A stretch of DNA of 64,000 nucleotides from Baylisascaris procyonis (taxonomy: Eukaryota; Nematoda; Chromadorea; Rhabditida; Ascarididae): contig JAZARR010000284.1 of assembly GCA_037389465.1 (NCBI GenBank), positions 62,001-126,000 of the forward strand. Reading direction: 5' to 3'. Below the pieces are notes generated by a model that worked only from the letters and a program-made list of their open reading frames with translations, searched no databases and was not told the DNA's origin. Shown piece after piece: positions 1 through 12,400 of this stretch. The position numbers and the translations under genes were made by a program. Every line of letters begins with the position of its first letter. Position 1 is the stretch's first letter.

Positions 1-1285
1 GTGAATTCAACGGTTGTTTGTGTCAACTAGATGCCTATAAGTGGCGAGTAGTTCACAAAACATGATGATATTGCGGTGAATTCAACGGTTGTTTGTGTCA
101 ACTAGATGCCTATAAGTGGCGAGTAGTTCACAAAACATGATGATATTGCGGTGAATTCAACGGTTGTTTGTGTCAACTAGATGCCTATAAGTGGCGAGTA
201 GTTCACAAAACATGATGATATTGCGGTGAATTCAACGGTTGTTTGTGTCAACTAGATGCCTATAAGTGGCGAGTAGTTCACAAAACATGATGATATTGCG
301 GTGAATTCAACGGTTGTTTGTGTCAACTAGATGCCTATAAGTGGCGAGTAGTTCACAAAACATGATGATATTGCGGTGAATTCAACGGTTGTTTGTGTCA
401 ACTAGATGCCTATAAGTGGCGAGTAGTTCACAAAACATGATGATATTGCGGTGAATTCAACGGTTGTTTGTGTCAACTAGATGCCTATAAGTGGCGAGTA
501 GTTCACAAAACATGATGATATTGCGGTGAATTCAACGGTTGTTTGTGTCAACTAGATGCCTATAAGTGGCGAGTAGTTCACAAAACATGATGATATTGCG
601 GTGAATTCAACGGTTGTTTGTGTCAACTAGATGCCTATAAGTGGCGAGTAGTTCACAAAACATGATGATATTGCGGTGAATTCAACGGTTGTTTGTGTCA
701 ACTAGATGCCTATAAGTGGCGAGTAGTTCACAAAACATGATGATATTGCGGTGAATTCAACGGTTGTTTGTGTCAACTAGATGCCTATAAGTGGCGAGTA
801 GTTCACAAAACATGATGATATTGCGGTGAATTCAACGGTTGTTTGTGTCAACTAGATGCCTATAAGTGGCGAGTAGTTCACAAAACATGATGATATTGCG
901 GTGAATTCAACGGTTGTTTGTGTCAACTAGATGCCTATAAGTGGCGAGTAGTTCACAAAACATGATGATATTGCGGTGAATTCAACGGTTGTTTGTGTCA
1001 ACTAGATGCCTATAAGTGGCGAGTAGTTCACAAAACATGATGATATTGCGGTGAATTCAACGGTTGTTTGTGTCAACTAGATGCCTATAAGTGGCGAGTA
1101 GTTCACAAAACATGATGATATTGCGGTGAATTCAACGGTTGTTTGTGTCAACTAGATGCCTATAAGTGGCGAGTAGTTCACAAAACATGATGATATTGCG
1201 GTGAATTCAACGGTTGTTTGTGTCAACTAGATGCCTATAAGTGGCGAGTAGTTCACAAAACATGATGATATTGCGGTGAATTCAA
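1..1285 (+). repeat. Homogeneous start of the forward arm
   Basis: Seventeen consecutive units with no substitution or indel seen on reading. The first variant is the B form (CAAGG in place of CAACGG, and TTCGTG in place of TTTGTG) at about 1286-1293. Such uniformity is expected from recent amplification or frequent conversion in an array interior. The uniform zone probably extends left of the window. Confidence 0.93.
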
Positions 1286-3410
1286 GGTTGTTCGTGTCAA
1301 CTAGATGCCTATAAGTGGCGAGTAGTTCACAAAACATGATGATATTGCGGTGAATTCAACGGTTGTTTGTGTCAACTAGATGCCTATAAGTGGCGAGTAG
1401 TTCACAAAACATGATGATATTGCGGTGAATTCAAGGTTGTTCGTGTCAACTAGATGCCTATAAGTGGCGAGTAGTTCACAAAACATGATGATATTGCGGT
1501 GAATTCAACGGTTGTTTGTGTCAACTAGATGCCTATAAGTGGCGAGTAGTTCACAAAACATGATGATATTGCGGTGAATTCAACGGTTGTTTGTGTCAAC
1601 TAGATGCCTATAAGTGGCGAGTAGTTCACAAAACATGATGATATTGCGGTGAATTCAACGGTTGTTTGTGTCAACTAGATGCCTATAAGTGGCGAGTAGT
1701 TCACAAAACATGATGATATTGCGGTGAATTCAACGGTTGTTTGTGTCAACTAGATGCCTATAAGTGGCGAGTAGTTCACAAAACATGATGATATTGCGGT
1801 GAATTCAAGGTTGTTTGTGTCAACTAGATGCCTATAAGTGGCGAGTAGTTCACAAAACATGATGATATTGCGGTGAATTCAACGGTTGTTTGTGTCAACT
1901 AGATGCCTATAAGTGGCGAGTAGTTCACAAAACATGATGATATTGCGGTGAATTCAACGGTTGTTTGTGTCAATTAGATGCCTATAAGTGGCGAGTAGTT
2001 CACAAAACATGATGATATTGCGGTGAATTCAACGGTTGTTTGTGTCAACTAGATGCCTATAAGTGGCGAGTAGTTCACAAAACATGATGATATTGCGGTG
2101 AATTCAACGGTTGTTTGTGTCAACTAGATGCCTATAAGTGGCGAGTAGTTCACAAAACATGATGATATTGCTGTGAATTCAACGGTTGTTTGTGTCAACT
2201 AGATGCCTATAAGTGGCGAGTAGTTCACAAAACATGAAGATATTGCGGTGAATTCAAGGTTGTTCGTGTCAACTAGATGCCTATAAGTGGCGAGTAGTTC
2301 ACAAAACATGATGATATTGCGGTGAATTCAAGGTTGTTCGTGTCAACTAGATGCCTATAAGTGGCGAGTAGTTCACAAAACATGATGATATTGCGGTGAA
2401 TTCAACGGTTGTTTGTGTCAACTAGATGCCTATAAGTGGCGAGTAGTTCACAAAACATGATGATATTGCGGTGAATTCAACGGTTGTTTGTGTCAACTAG
2501 ATGCCTATAAGTGGCGTGTAGTTCACAAAACATGATGATATTGCGGTGAATTCAACGGTTGTTTGTGTCAACTAGATGAGTATAAGTTGCGAGTAGTTCA
2601 CAAAACATGACGATATTGCGGTGAATTCAACGGTTGTTTGTGTCAACCAGATGCCTAAAGTGGCGAGTAGTTCACAAAACATGATGATATTGCGGTGAAT
2701 TCAACGGTTGTTTGTGTCAACTAGATGCCTATAAGTGGCGAGTAGTTCACAAAATATGATGATATTGCGGTGAATTCAAGGTTGTTTGTCAACTAGATGC
2801 CTATAAGTGGCGAGTAGTTCACAAAACATGATGATATTGCTGTGAATTCAACGGTTGTTTGTGTCAACTAGATGCCTATAAGTGGCGAGTAGTTCACAAA
2901 ACATGATGATATTGCGGTGAATTCAACGGTTGTTTGTGTCAACTAGATGCCTATAAGTGGCGAGTAGTTCACAAAACATGATGATATTGGTGAATTCAAC
3001 GGTTGTTTGTGTCAACTAGATGCCTATAAGTGGCGAGTAGTTCAGAAAATATGATGATATTGCGGTGAATTCAAGGTTGTTCGTGTCAACTAGATGCCTA
3101 TAAGTTGCGAGTAGTTCACAAAAGATGATGATATTGCTGTGAATTCAACGGTTGTTTGTGTCAACTAGATGCCTATAAGTGGCGAGTAGTTCACAAAACA
3201 TGATGATATTGCGGTGAATTCAACGGTTGTTTGTGTCAACTAGATGCCTATAAGTGGCGAGTAGTTCACAAAACATGATGATATTGCGGTGAATTCAACG
3301 GTTGTTTGTGTCAACTAGATGCCTATAAGTGGCGAGTAGTTCACAAAACATGATGATATTGCGGTGAATTCAACGGTTGTTTGTGTCAACTAGATGCCTA
3401 TAAGTGGCGA
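1286..3410 (+). repeat. Forward arm, moderately diverged units
   Basis: Mostly full-length 75-bp units mixed with recurrent variants. B units (C11 deleted, T19C) occur at about 1286, 1434, 2256 and 2330. C-type changes (G75T) occur near 2171 and 2840, G43T near 3106, and a D-like T28C/T38-deleted unit near 2647-2660. Small deletions begin here, for example 2 bp near 2787 and near 2989. The same variants, read on the other strand, make up the far part of the reverse arm. Confidence 0.9.
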
Positions 3411-5230
3411 GTAGCAAAAACAATGATATTGCTGTGAATTCAACGGTTGTTTGTGTCAACTAGATGCCTATAAGTGGCGAGTAGTTCACAAAACATTGCG
3501 GTGAATTCAACGGTTGTTTGTGTCAACTAGATGCCTATAAGTTGCAGTTCACAAAACATGATGATATTGCGGTGAATTCAACGGTTGTTTGTGTCAACAG
3601 ATGCCATAGTCGAGTAGTTCACAAAACATGATGATATTGCGGTGAATTCAACGTTGTTTGTGTCAACTAGATGCCTAAGTGGCGAGTAGTTCACAAAACA
3701 TGATATTGCGGTGAATTCAACGGTTGTTTGTGTCAACTAGATGCCTATAAGTGGCGAGTAGTTCACAAAACATGATGATATTGCGGTGAATTCAACGTTT
3801 TGTGTCAACTAGATGCCTATAAGTTGCGAGTAGTTCACAAAACATGATGATATTGCGGTGAATTCAACGGTTGTTTGTGTCAACTAGATGCCTATAAGTG
3901 GCGAGTAGTTCACAAAACATGATGATATTGCGGTGAATTCAACGGTTGTTTGTGTCAACTAGATGCCTAAAGTGGCGAGTAGTTCACAAAACATGATATT
4001 GCGGTGAATTCAACGGTTGTTTGTGTCAACTAGATGCCTATAAGTGGCGAGTAGTTCACAAAACATGACGATATTGCGGTGAATTCACGGTTGTTTGTCA
4101 ACTAGATGCCTATAAGTGGCGAGTAGTTCACAAAACATGATGATATTGCGGTGAATTCAAGGTTGTTTGTGTCAACTAGATGCCTATAAGTGGCGAGTAG
4201 TTCACAAAACATGATGATATTGCGGTGAATTCAACGGTTGTTTGTGTCAACTAGATGCCTATAAGTCGAGTAGTTCACAAAACATGATGATATTGCGGTG
4301 AATTCAACGGTTGTTTGTGTCAACTAGATGCCTATAAGTGGCGAGTAGTTCACAAAACATGATGATATTGCGGTGAATTCAACGGTTGTTTGTGTCAACT
4401 AGATGCCTATTAAGAGTAGTTCACAAAACATGATGATATTGCGGTGAACTGCTTTGTGTCAACTAGATGCCTATAAGTGGCGAGTAGTTCACAAAACATG
4501 ATGATATTGCGGTGAATTCAACGGTTGTTTGTGTCAACTAGATGCCTATAAGTGGCGAGTAGTTCACAAAACATGATGATATTGCTGAATTCAACGGTTG
4601 TTTGTGTCAACTAGATGCCTATAAGTTGCGAGTAGTTCACAAAACATGATGATATTGCGGTGAATTCAAGGTTGTTCGTGTCAACTAGATGCCTATAAGT
4701 GGCGAGTAGTTCACAAAACGATATTGCGGTGAATTCGGTTGTTTGTGTCAACTAGATGCCTATAAGTGGCGAGTAGTTCACAAAACGATGATATTGCGGT
4801 GAATTCAACGGTTGTTTGTGTCAACTAGATGCCTATAAGTGGCGAGTAGTTCACAAACATGATGATATTGCGGTGAATTCAAGGTTGTTCGTGTCAACTA
4901 GATGCCTATAAGTTGCGAGTAGTTCACAAAACATGACGATATTGCGGTGAATTCAACGGTTGTTTGTGTCAACTAGATGCCTATAAGTGGCGAGTAGTTC
5001 ACAAAACATGATGATATTGCGGTGAATTCAAGGTTGTTCGTGTCAAATAGATGCCTATAAGTTGCGAGTAGTTCACAAAAGATGATGATATTGCTGTGAA
5101 TTCAATTCTTGTTTGTGTTAAGTGGCGAGTAGTTCACAAAACATGATGATATTGCGGTGAATTCAAGGTTGTTTGTGTCAACTAGATGCCTATAAGTGGC
5201 GAGTAGTTCACAAAACATGACGATATTGCG

Positions 5231-5378
5231 GTGAATTCAACGGTTGTTTGTGTCAACTAGATGCCTATTGGTGGCGAGTAGTTCACAAAACACGATGATA
5301 TTGCGGTGAACTCAGCGTTCTTTGTGTCAACCAGACGACTAAAGTGGCGAGTAGTTCACAAAACATGACGATATTGCC
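5231..5378 (+). repeat. E-like/D dimer in the forward arm (148 bp)
   Basis: Unit 5231-5305 has the E-type change CTATTGG (A39T, A40G) at 5265-5271. Unit 5306-5378 is a 73-bp D monomer with GAACTCAGCGTTCTTTG and CCAGACGACTAAAG, plus T66C. Its diagnostic changes match the reverse-arm D units read on the other strand. Order and total length equal those of the reverse-arm dimers, where D precedes E because of the opposite orientation. This ties the two arms to one parent array. The E assignment is partial, because bases 42-44 stay consensus. Confidence 0.8.
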
Positions 5379-8300
5379 TCGAATTCAACGGTTGTTTGTG
5401 TCAACTAGATGCCTATAAGTGGCGAGTAGTTCACAAAACATGACGATATTGCTGTGAATTCAACGGTTGTTTGTGTCAACTAGATGCCTATAAGTGGCGA
5501 GTAGTTCACAAAACATGATGATATTGCGGTGAATTCAAGGTTGTTTGTGTCAACTAGATGCCTATAAGTGGCGAGTAGTTCACAAAACATGATGATATTG
5601 CGTGAATTCAACGGTTGTTTGTGTCAACTAGATGCCTGTAAGTGGCGAGTAGTTCACAAAACATGATGATATTGCGGTGAATTCAGGTTGTTTCTGTCAA
5701 CTAGATGCCTGTAAGTGGCGGGTAGTTCACAAAACATGATGATATTGCGGTGAATTCAACGGTTGTTTGTGTCAACTAGATTATAAGTGGCGAGTAGTTC
5801 ACAAAACATGATGATATTGCGGTGAATTCAACGGTTGTTTGTGTCAACTAGATGCCTATAAGTGGCGAGTAGTTCACAAAACATGATGATATTGCGGTGA
5901 ATTCAACGGTTGTTTGTGTCAACTAGATGCCTATAAGTGGCGAGTAGTTCACAAAACATGATGATATTGCTGTGAATTCAAGGTTGTTTGTGTCAACTAG
6001 ATGCCTATAAGTGGCGAGTAGTTCACAAAACATGATGATATTGCGGTGAATTCAACGGTTGTTTGTGTCAACTAGATGCCTATAAGTGGCGAGTAGTTCA
6101 CAAAACATGATGATATTGCGGTGAATTCAAGGTTGTTTGTGTCAACTAGATGCCTATAAGTGGCGAGTAAAACATGATGATATTGCGGTGAATTCAACGG
6201 TTGTTTGTGTCAACTAGATGCCTATAAGTGGCGAGTAGTTCACAAAACATGACGATATTGCGGTGAATTCAACGGTTGTTTGTGTCAACTAGATGCCTAT
6301 AAGTGGCGAGCAGTTCAGAAAATATGATGATATTGCTGTGAATTCAAGGTTGTTCGTGTCAAATACATGCCTATAAGTTGCGAGTAGTTCACAAAAGATG
6401 ATGATATTGCGGTGAATTCAACGGTTGTTTGTGTCAACTAGATGCCTATAAGTGGCGAGTAGTTCACAAAAATGACGATATTGCGGTGAATTCAACGGTT
6501 GTTTGTGTCAACTAGATGCCTATAAGTGGCGAGTAGTTCACAAAACATGATATTGCGGTGAACTCAACGTTGTTTGTGTCAACTAGATGCCTAAAGTGGC
6601 GAGTAGTTCACAAAACATGATGATATTGCGGTGAATTCAACGGTTGTTTGTGTCAACTAGATGCCTATAAGTGGCGAGTAGTTCACAAAACATGATGATA
6701 TTGCGGTGAATTCAAGGTTGTTTGTGTCAACTAGATGCCTATAAGTTGCGAGTAGTTCACAAAACATGATGATATTGCGGTGAATTCAACGGTTGTTTGT
6801 GTCAACTAGATGCCAAGTGGCGAGTAGTTCACAAAAATGATGATATTGCGGTGAATTCAAGGTTGTTCGTGTCAACTAGATGCCTATAAGTGGCGAGTAG
6901 TTCACAAAACATGATGATATTGCGGTGAATTCACTTGTTTGTGTCAACTAGATGCCTATAAGTGGCGAGTAGTTCACAAAACATGATGATATTGCGGTGA
7001 ATTCAAGGTTGTTTGTGTCAACTAGACAAGAGCGAAGTTCACAAAACATGATGATATTGCGGTGAATTCAACGGTTGTTTGTGTCAACTAGATGCCTATA
7101 AGTGGCGAGTAGTTCACAAAACATGATGATATTGCGGTGAATTCAGCGTTGTTTGTGTCAACTCAGCCTATAAGTGGCGAGTAGTTCACAAAACATGATG
7201 ATATTGCGGTGAATTCAACGGTTGTTTGTGTCAAAGATCTATAAGTTGCGAGTAGTTCACAAAACATGACGATATTGCTGTGAATTCAAGGTTTGTGTCA
7301 ACTAGATGCCTATAAGTTGAGTAGTTAAACATGATGATATTGTGAATTCAAGGTTGTTCGTGTCAACTAGATGCCTATAAGTGGCGAGTAGTTCACAAAA
7401 CATGATGATATTGCGGTGAATTCAACGGTTGTTTGTGTCAAGATGCCTATTGGTGGCGAGTAGTTCACAAAACATGATGATATTGCGGTGAATTCAGGTT
7501 GTTTGTGTCAATTCAAAGTGGCGAGTAGTTCACAAAACATGATGATATTGCGGTGAATTCAGGTTGTTTGTGTCAACTAGATGCCTATTAGTGGCGAGTA
7601 GTTCACAAAACATGATGATATTGCGGTGAATTCAGCGGTTGTTTGTGTCAACTAGATGCCTATAAGTGGCGAGTAACAAAACATGATGATATTGCGGTGA
7701 ATTCAACGGTTGTTTGTGTCAACTGATGCCTATAAGTGGCGAGTAGTTCATGATGATATTGCGGTGAATTCAAGGTTGTTTGTGTCAACTAGATGCCTAT
7801 AAGTGGCGAGTAGTTCACAAAACATGATGATATTGCGGTGAATTCAATGGTTGTGTCAACTAGATGCCTATAGTGGCGAGTAGTTCACAAAACATGATGA
7901 TATTGCGGTGAATTCAGTTGTTTGTGTCAACTAGATGCCTATAAGTGGCGAGTAGTTCAAACAATGATGATATTGCGGTGAATTCAACGGTTCTTTGTGT
8001 CAACTAGATGCCTAGTGGCGAGTAGTTCAAAACGTGACGATATTGCGGTGAATTCAACGGTTGTTTGTGTCAACTAGATGCCTATAAGTGGCGAGTAGTT
8101 CACAAAACATGATGATATTGCTGTGAATTCAAGGTTGTTCGTGTCAACTAGATGCCTATAAGTGGCGAGTAGTTCACAAAACATGATGATATTGCTGTTT
8201 GGTTGTTTGTGTCAACTAGATGCCTATAAGGCGAGTAGTTCACAAAACATGATGATATTGCGGTGAATTCAACGGTTGTTTGTGAACTTATTGCCAACGA

Positions 8301-8669
8301 GTAGTTCACAAAACATGATGATATTGCGGTGAATTCAACGGTTGTTTGTGTCAACTCAGATTGGTATTATGAGTAGTTCACAAAACATGACGATATTGGT
8401 GAATTCAACGGTTGTTTGTGTCAACTAGATGCCGCAGTTCAGAAAATATGATGATATTGCTGAATTCAAGGTTGCGTTTGTGTCAACTAGATGCCTATAA
8501 GGCGAGTAGTTCACAAAACATGATGATATTGTTGTTCAGTTGTTCGTCAATGCCTATAGTTGCGAGTAGTTCACAAAACATGATGATATTGCTGTGAATT
8601 AACGGTTGTTGTGTCAACTAGATGAATTATAAGCAAAACAGTAGTTCACAAAACATGATGATATTGCGG

Positions 8670-8692
8670 TGAACTTCAGCGTTCTTTGTGTC
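8670..8692 (+). repeat. Partial D-type tract in the forward arm
   Basis: The stretch reads GAACTTCAGCGTTCTTTG, sharing the D markers near unit bases 6-16 with an extra T. The rest of the unit (CTAGATGCCT) is consensus-like. It is a D/consensus hybrid, as expected from a short conversion tract or from decay. Confidence 0.65.
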
Positions 8693-8761
8693 AACTAGAT
8701 GCCTAAAAGTGGCGAGTAGTTCACAAAACATGATGATATTGCGGTGAATTCAACGGTTGTT

Positions 8762-8795
8762 TGTCAACTAGATGCCTTATAGCATCTAGTTGACA
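8762..8795. repeat. Small inverted repeat inside the forward arm
   Basis: Left arm TGTCAACTAGATGC (8762-8775) and right arm GCATCTAGTTGACA (8782-8795) are perfect reverse complements around the 6-nt loop CTTATA. The right half, about 8776-8799, is reverse-oriented satellite inserted into a forward unit; forward sequence resumes with AAACATG at about 8800. It is a miniature of the large flip 600 bp downstream. Confidence 0.92.
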
Positions 8796-9336
8796 CAAAA
8801 AAACATGAAGATACGGTGAATTCGTTGTTGTGTCAACTAGATGCCTATAAGCAGCGAGTAGTTCACAAAACATGATGATATTGCAAGGTGAATTCAACTA
8901 TTGTCAATTCAGATGTAGTTCACAAAACATGATGATATTGCAGAATTCAAGGTTTGTGTCAACTAGATGCCTATAAGTTGCGAGTAGTTCACAAACATGA
9001 CGATATTGCGGTGAATCAACGGTTGTTGTGAACTAGATGCCTATAAGCGCGAGTAGTTCACAAAACATGATGATATTGCGGGAATTCAACGGTTGTTTGT
9101 GAACTAGATGCCTATAGTGGCGAGTAGTTCACAAAACATGATGATATTGCGGTGAATTCGTTGTTCGTGTCAACTAGATAGCTCATTAAACATGACATAT
9201 TGCGGTGAATTCAAGAATGCCAGAGTGCCTATTGCGAGTAGTTCACAAAACATGATGATATTGCGGTGAATTCACGGTTGTTTGTGTCAACTACTGCCTA
9301 CAAGGCGTAGTTCACAAAACATGAATTGCCGTGAAT

Positions 9337-9398
9337 TCATCATGTTTTGTCAACTAGACGACTTATAGGCATCTAGTTCACAAAACATGATGATATTG
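9337..9398. repeat. Cluster of strand-switched satellite fragments
   Basis: Short pieces of the unit alternate in orientation. TCATCATGTTTTGT (9337-9350) is reverse. GTCAACTAGACGACT (9349-9363) is forward and D-like. ACTTATAGGCATCTAGTT (9361-9378) is reverse. The piece at 9374-9398, ending GATGATATTG, is forward. The lasting reverse arm begins after it. Joins share TGT, ACT, TAGTT and TTG, all of 3-5 nt. Such a pattern is typical of microhomology-mediated template switching; that mechanism is inferred. Confidence 0.85.
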
Positions 9399-9432
9399 AA
9401 TTCACCGCAATATCATCATGTTTTGTGAACTA
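9374..9432. repeat. Head-to-head flip with a 25-bp perfect inverted repeat
   Basis: The arms at 9374-9398 and 9408-9432 are exact reverse complements (25 bp) around the 9-nt spacer AATTCACCG (9399-9407). Left of it units run forward, right of it they run in reverse for the rest of the window. Pairing stops at 9373/9433, because the left flank is itself a strand-switched fragment. The site could extrude a hairpin, and the two arms form a kilobase-scale imperfect palindrome. Confidence 0.95.
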
Positions 9433-12400
9433 CTCGCCACTTATAGGCATCTAGTTGACACAAACAACCGTTGAATTCACCGCAATATCATCATGTTTTG
9501 TGAACTACTCGCCACTTATAGGCATCTAGTTGACACAAACAACCGTTGAATTCACCGCAATATCATCATGTTTTGTGAACTACTCGCCACTTATAGGCAT
9601 CTAGTTGACACAAACAACCGTTGAATTCACCGCAATATCATCATGTTTTGTGAACTACTCGCCACTTATAGGCATCTAGTTGACACAAACAACCGTTGAA
9701 TTCACCGCAATATCATCATGTTTTGTGAACTACTCGCCACTTATAGGCATCTAGTTGACACAAACAACCGTTGAATTCACCGCAATATCATCATGTTTTG
9801 TGAACTACTCGCCACTTATAGGCATCTAGTTGACACAAACAACCGTTGAATTCACCGCAATATCATCATGTTTTGTGAACTACTCGCCACTTATAGGCAT
9901 CTAGTTGACACAAACAACCGTTGAATTCACCGCAATATCATCATGTTTTGTGAACTACTCGCCACTTATAGGCATCTAGTTGACACAAACAACCGTTGAA
10001 TTCACCGCAATATCATCATGTTTTGTGAACTACTCGCCACTTATAGGCATCTAGTTGACACAAACAACCTTGAATTCACCGCAATATCATCATGTTTTGT
10101 GAACTACTCGCCACTTATAGGCATCTAGTTGACACAAACAACCGTTGAATTCACCGCAATATCATCATGTTTTGTGAACTACTCGCCACTTATAGGCATC
10201 TAGTTGACACAAACAACCGTTGAATTCACCGCAATATCATCATGTTTTGTGAACTACTCGCCACTTATAGGCATCTAGTTGACACAAACAACCGTTGAAT
10301 TCACCGCAATATCATCATGTTTTGTGAACTACTCGCCACTTATAGGCATCTAGTTGACACAAACAACCGTTGAATTCACAGCAATATCATCATGTTTTGT
10401 GAACTACTCGCCACTTATAGGCATCTAGTTGACACAAACAACCGTTGAATTCACCGCAATATCATCATGTTTTGTGAACTACTCGCCACTTATAGGCATC
10501 TAGTTGACACAAACAACCGTTGAATTCACCGCAATATCATCATGTTTTGTGAACTACTCGCCACTTATAGGCATCTAGTTGACACAAACAACCGTTGAAT
10601 TCACCGCAATATCATCATGTTTTGTGAACTACTCGCCACTTATAGGCATCTAGTTGACACAAACAACCGTTGAATTCACCGCAATATCATCATTTTGTGA
10701 ACTACTCGCCACTTATAGGCATCTAGTTGACACAAACAACCGTTGAATTCACCGCAATATCATCATGTTTTGTGAACTACTCGCCACTTATAGGCATCTA
10801 GTTGACACAAACAACCGTTGAATTCACCGCAATATCATCATGTTTTGTGAACTACTCGCCACTTATAGGCATCTAGTTGACACAAACAACCGTTGAATTC
10901 ACCGCAATATCATCATGTTTTGTGAACTACTCGCCACTTATAGGCATCTAGTTGACACAAACAACCGTTGAATTCACCGCAATATCATCATGTTTTGTGA
11001 ACTACTCGCACTTATAGGCATCTAGTTGACACAAACAACCGTTGAATTCACCGCAATATCATCATGTTTTGTGAACTACTCGCCACTTATAGGCATCTAG
11101 TTGACACAAACAACCGTTGAATTCACCGCAATATCATCATGTTTTGTGAACTACTCGCCACTTATAGGCATCTAGTTGACACAAACAACCGTTGAATTCA
11201 CCGCAATATCATCATGTTTTGTGAACTACTCGCCACTTATAGGCATCTAGTTGACACAAACAACCGTTGAATTCACCGCAATATCATCATGTTTTGTGAA
11301 CTACTCGCCACTTATAGGCATCTAGTTGACACAAACAACCGTTGAATTCACCGCAATATCATCATGTTTTGTGAACTACTCGCCACTTATAGGCATCTAG
11401 TTGACACAAACAACCGTTGAATTCACCGCAATATCATCATGTTTTGTGAACTACTCGCCACTTATAGGCATCTAGTTGACACAAACAACCGTTGAATTCA
11501 CCGCAATATCATCATGTTTTGTGAACTACTCGCCACTTATAGGCATCTAGTTGACACAAACAACCGTTGAATTCACCGCAATATCATCATGTTTTGTGAA
11601 CTACTCGCCACTTATAGGCATCTAGTTGACACAAACAACCGTTGAATTCACCGCAATATCATCATGTTTTGTGAACTACTCGCCACTTATAGGCATCTAG
11701 TTGACACAAACAACCGTTGAATTCACCGCAATATCATCATGTTTTGTGAACTACTCGCCACTTATAGGCATCTAGTTGACACAAACAACCGTTGAATTCA
11801 CCGCAATATCATCATGTTTTGTGAACTACTCGCCACTTATAGGCATCTAGTTGACACAAACAACCGTTGAATTCACCGCAATATCATCATGTTTTGTGAA
11901 CTACTCGCCACTTATAGGCATCTAGTTGACACAAACAACCGTTGAATTCACCGCAATATCATCATGTTTTGTGAACTACTCGCCACTTATAGGCATCTAG
12001 TTGACACAAACAACCGTTGAATTCACCGCAATATCATCATGTTTTGTGAACTACTCGCCACTTATAGGCATCTAGTTGACACAAACAACCGTTGAATTCA
12101 CCGCAATATCATCATGTTTTGTGAACTACTCGCCACTTATAGGCATCTAGTTGACACAAACAACCGTTGAATTCACCGCAATATCATCATGTTTTGTGAA
12201 CTACTCGCCACTTATAGGCATCTAGTTGACACAAACAACCGTTGAATTCACCGCAATATCATCATGTTTTGTGAACTACTCGCCACTTATAGGCATCTAG
12301 TTGACACAAACAACCGTTGAATTCACCGCAATATCATCATGTTTTGTGAACTACTCGCCACTTATAGGCATCTAGTTGACACAAACAACCGTTGAATTCA

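Larger units (their letters stand above)
3411..9336 (+). repeat. Decayed, indel-rich part of the forward arm
   Basis: Units are still recognisable but many are shortened by multi-base deletions. Spacings between successive CATGATG-type anchors include 61 bp (5081 to 5142), 66 bp (8248 to 8314), 61 bp (8386 to 8447) and 54 bp (9137 to 9191). Scrambled pieces occur, for example 7021-7036 and 9178-9235. The AAAA run at unit bases 57-60 usually stays intact, so simple homopolymer error does not explain the decay. This is how the edge of a satellite array looks under Smith's unequal-exchange model, where edges escape homogenisation. No unrelated sequence of any length is inserted. Confidence 0.88.
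1..9398 (+). repeat. 75-bp satellite array, forward arm
   Basis: Head-to-tail copies of a 75-bp unit starting GTGAATTCAACGG and ending GATATTGCG. The phase is exact at first: positions 1, 301, 601, 901 and 1201 all begin a unit. All six frames of the unit are closed: forward frames stop at TAG, TGA/TAA and TGA, and reverse frames at TAG, TGA and TGA/TGA/TAG. It is therefore non-coding. Consensus CpGs lie at unit bases 11-12, 45-46 and 74-75. Divergence rises steadily from left to right. The array continues beyond position 1. The family is not one I recognise; a role in heterochromatin is inferred only from its size and homogeneity. Confidence 0.98.

Noticed and set aside
8148..8354. 68-codon open frame on the minus strand
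   Set aside because: It lies in the decayed forward arm, where deletions remove the regular stops. The peptide is the same satellite translation.
8412..8597. 61-codon open frame on the plus strand
   Set aside because: It arises from indels in decayed units; the recurring SSQNMMILL comes from the satellite read in another frame.
3411..9398. Decay explained purely as homopolymer sequencing error
   Set aside because: Most deletions are multi-base and outside homopolymers, the AAAA run is usually intact, and known variant families (B, C, D) are still recognisable in the region.
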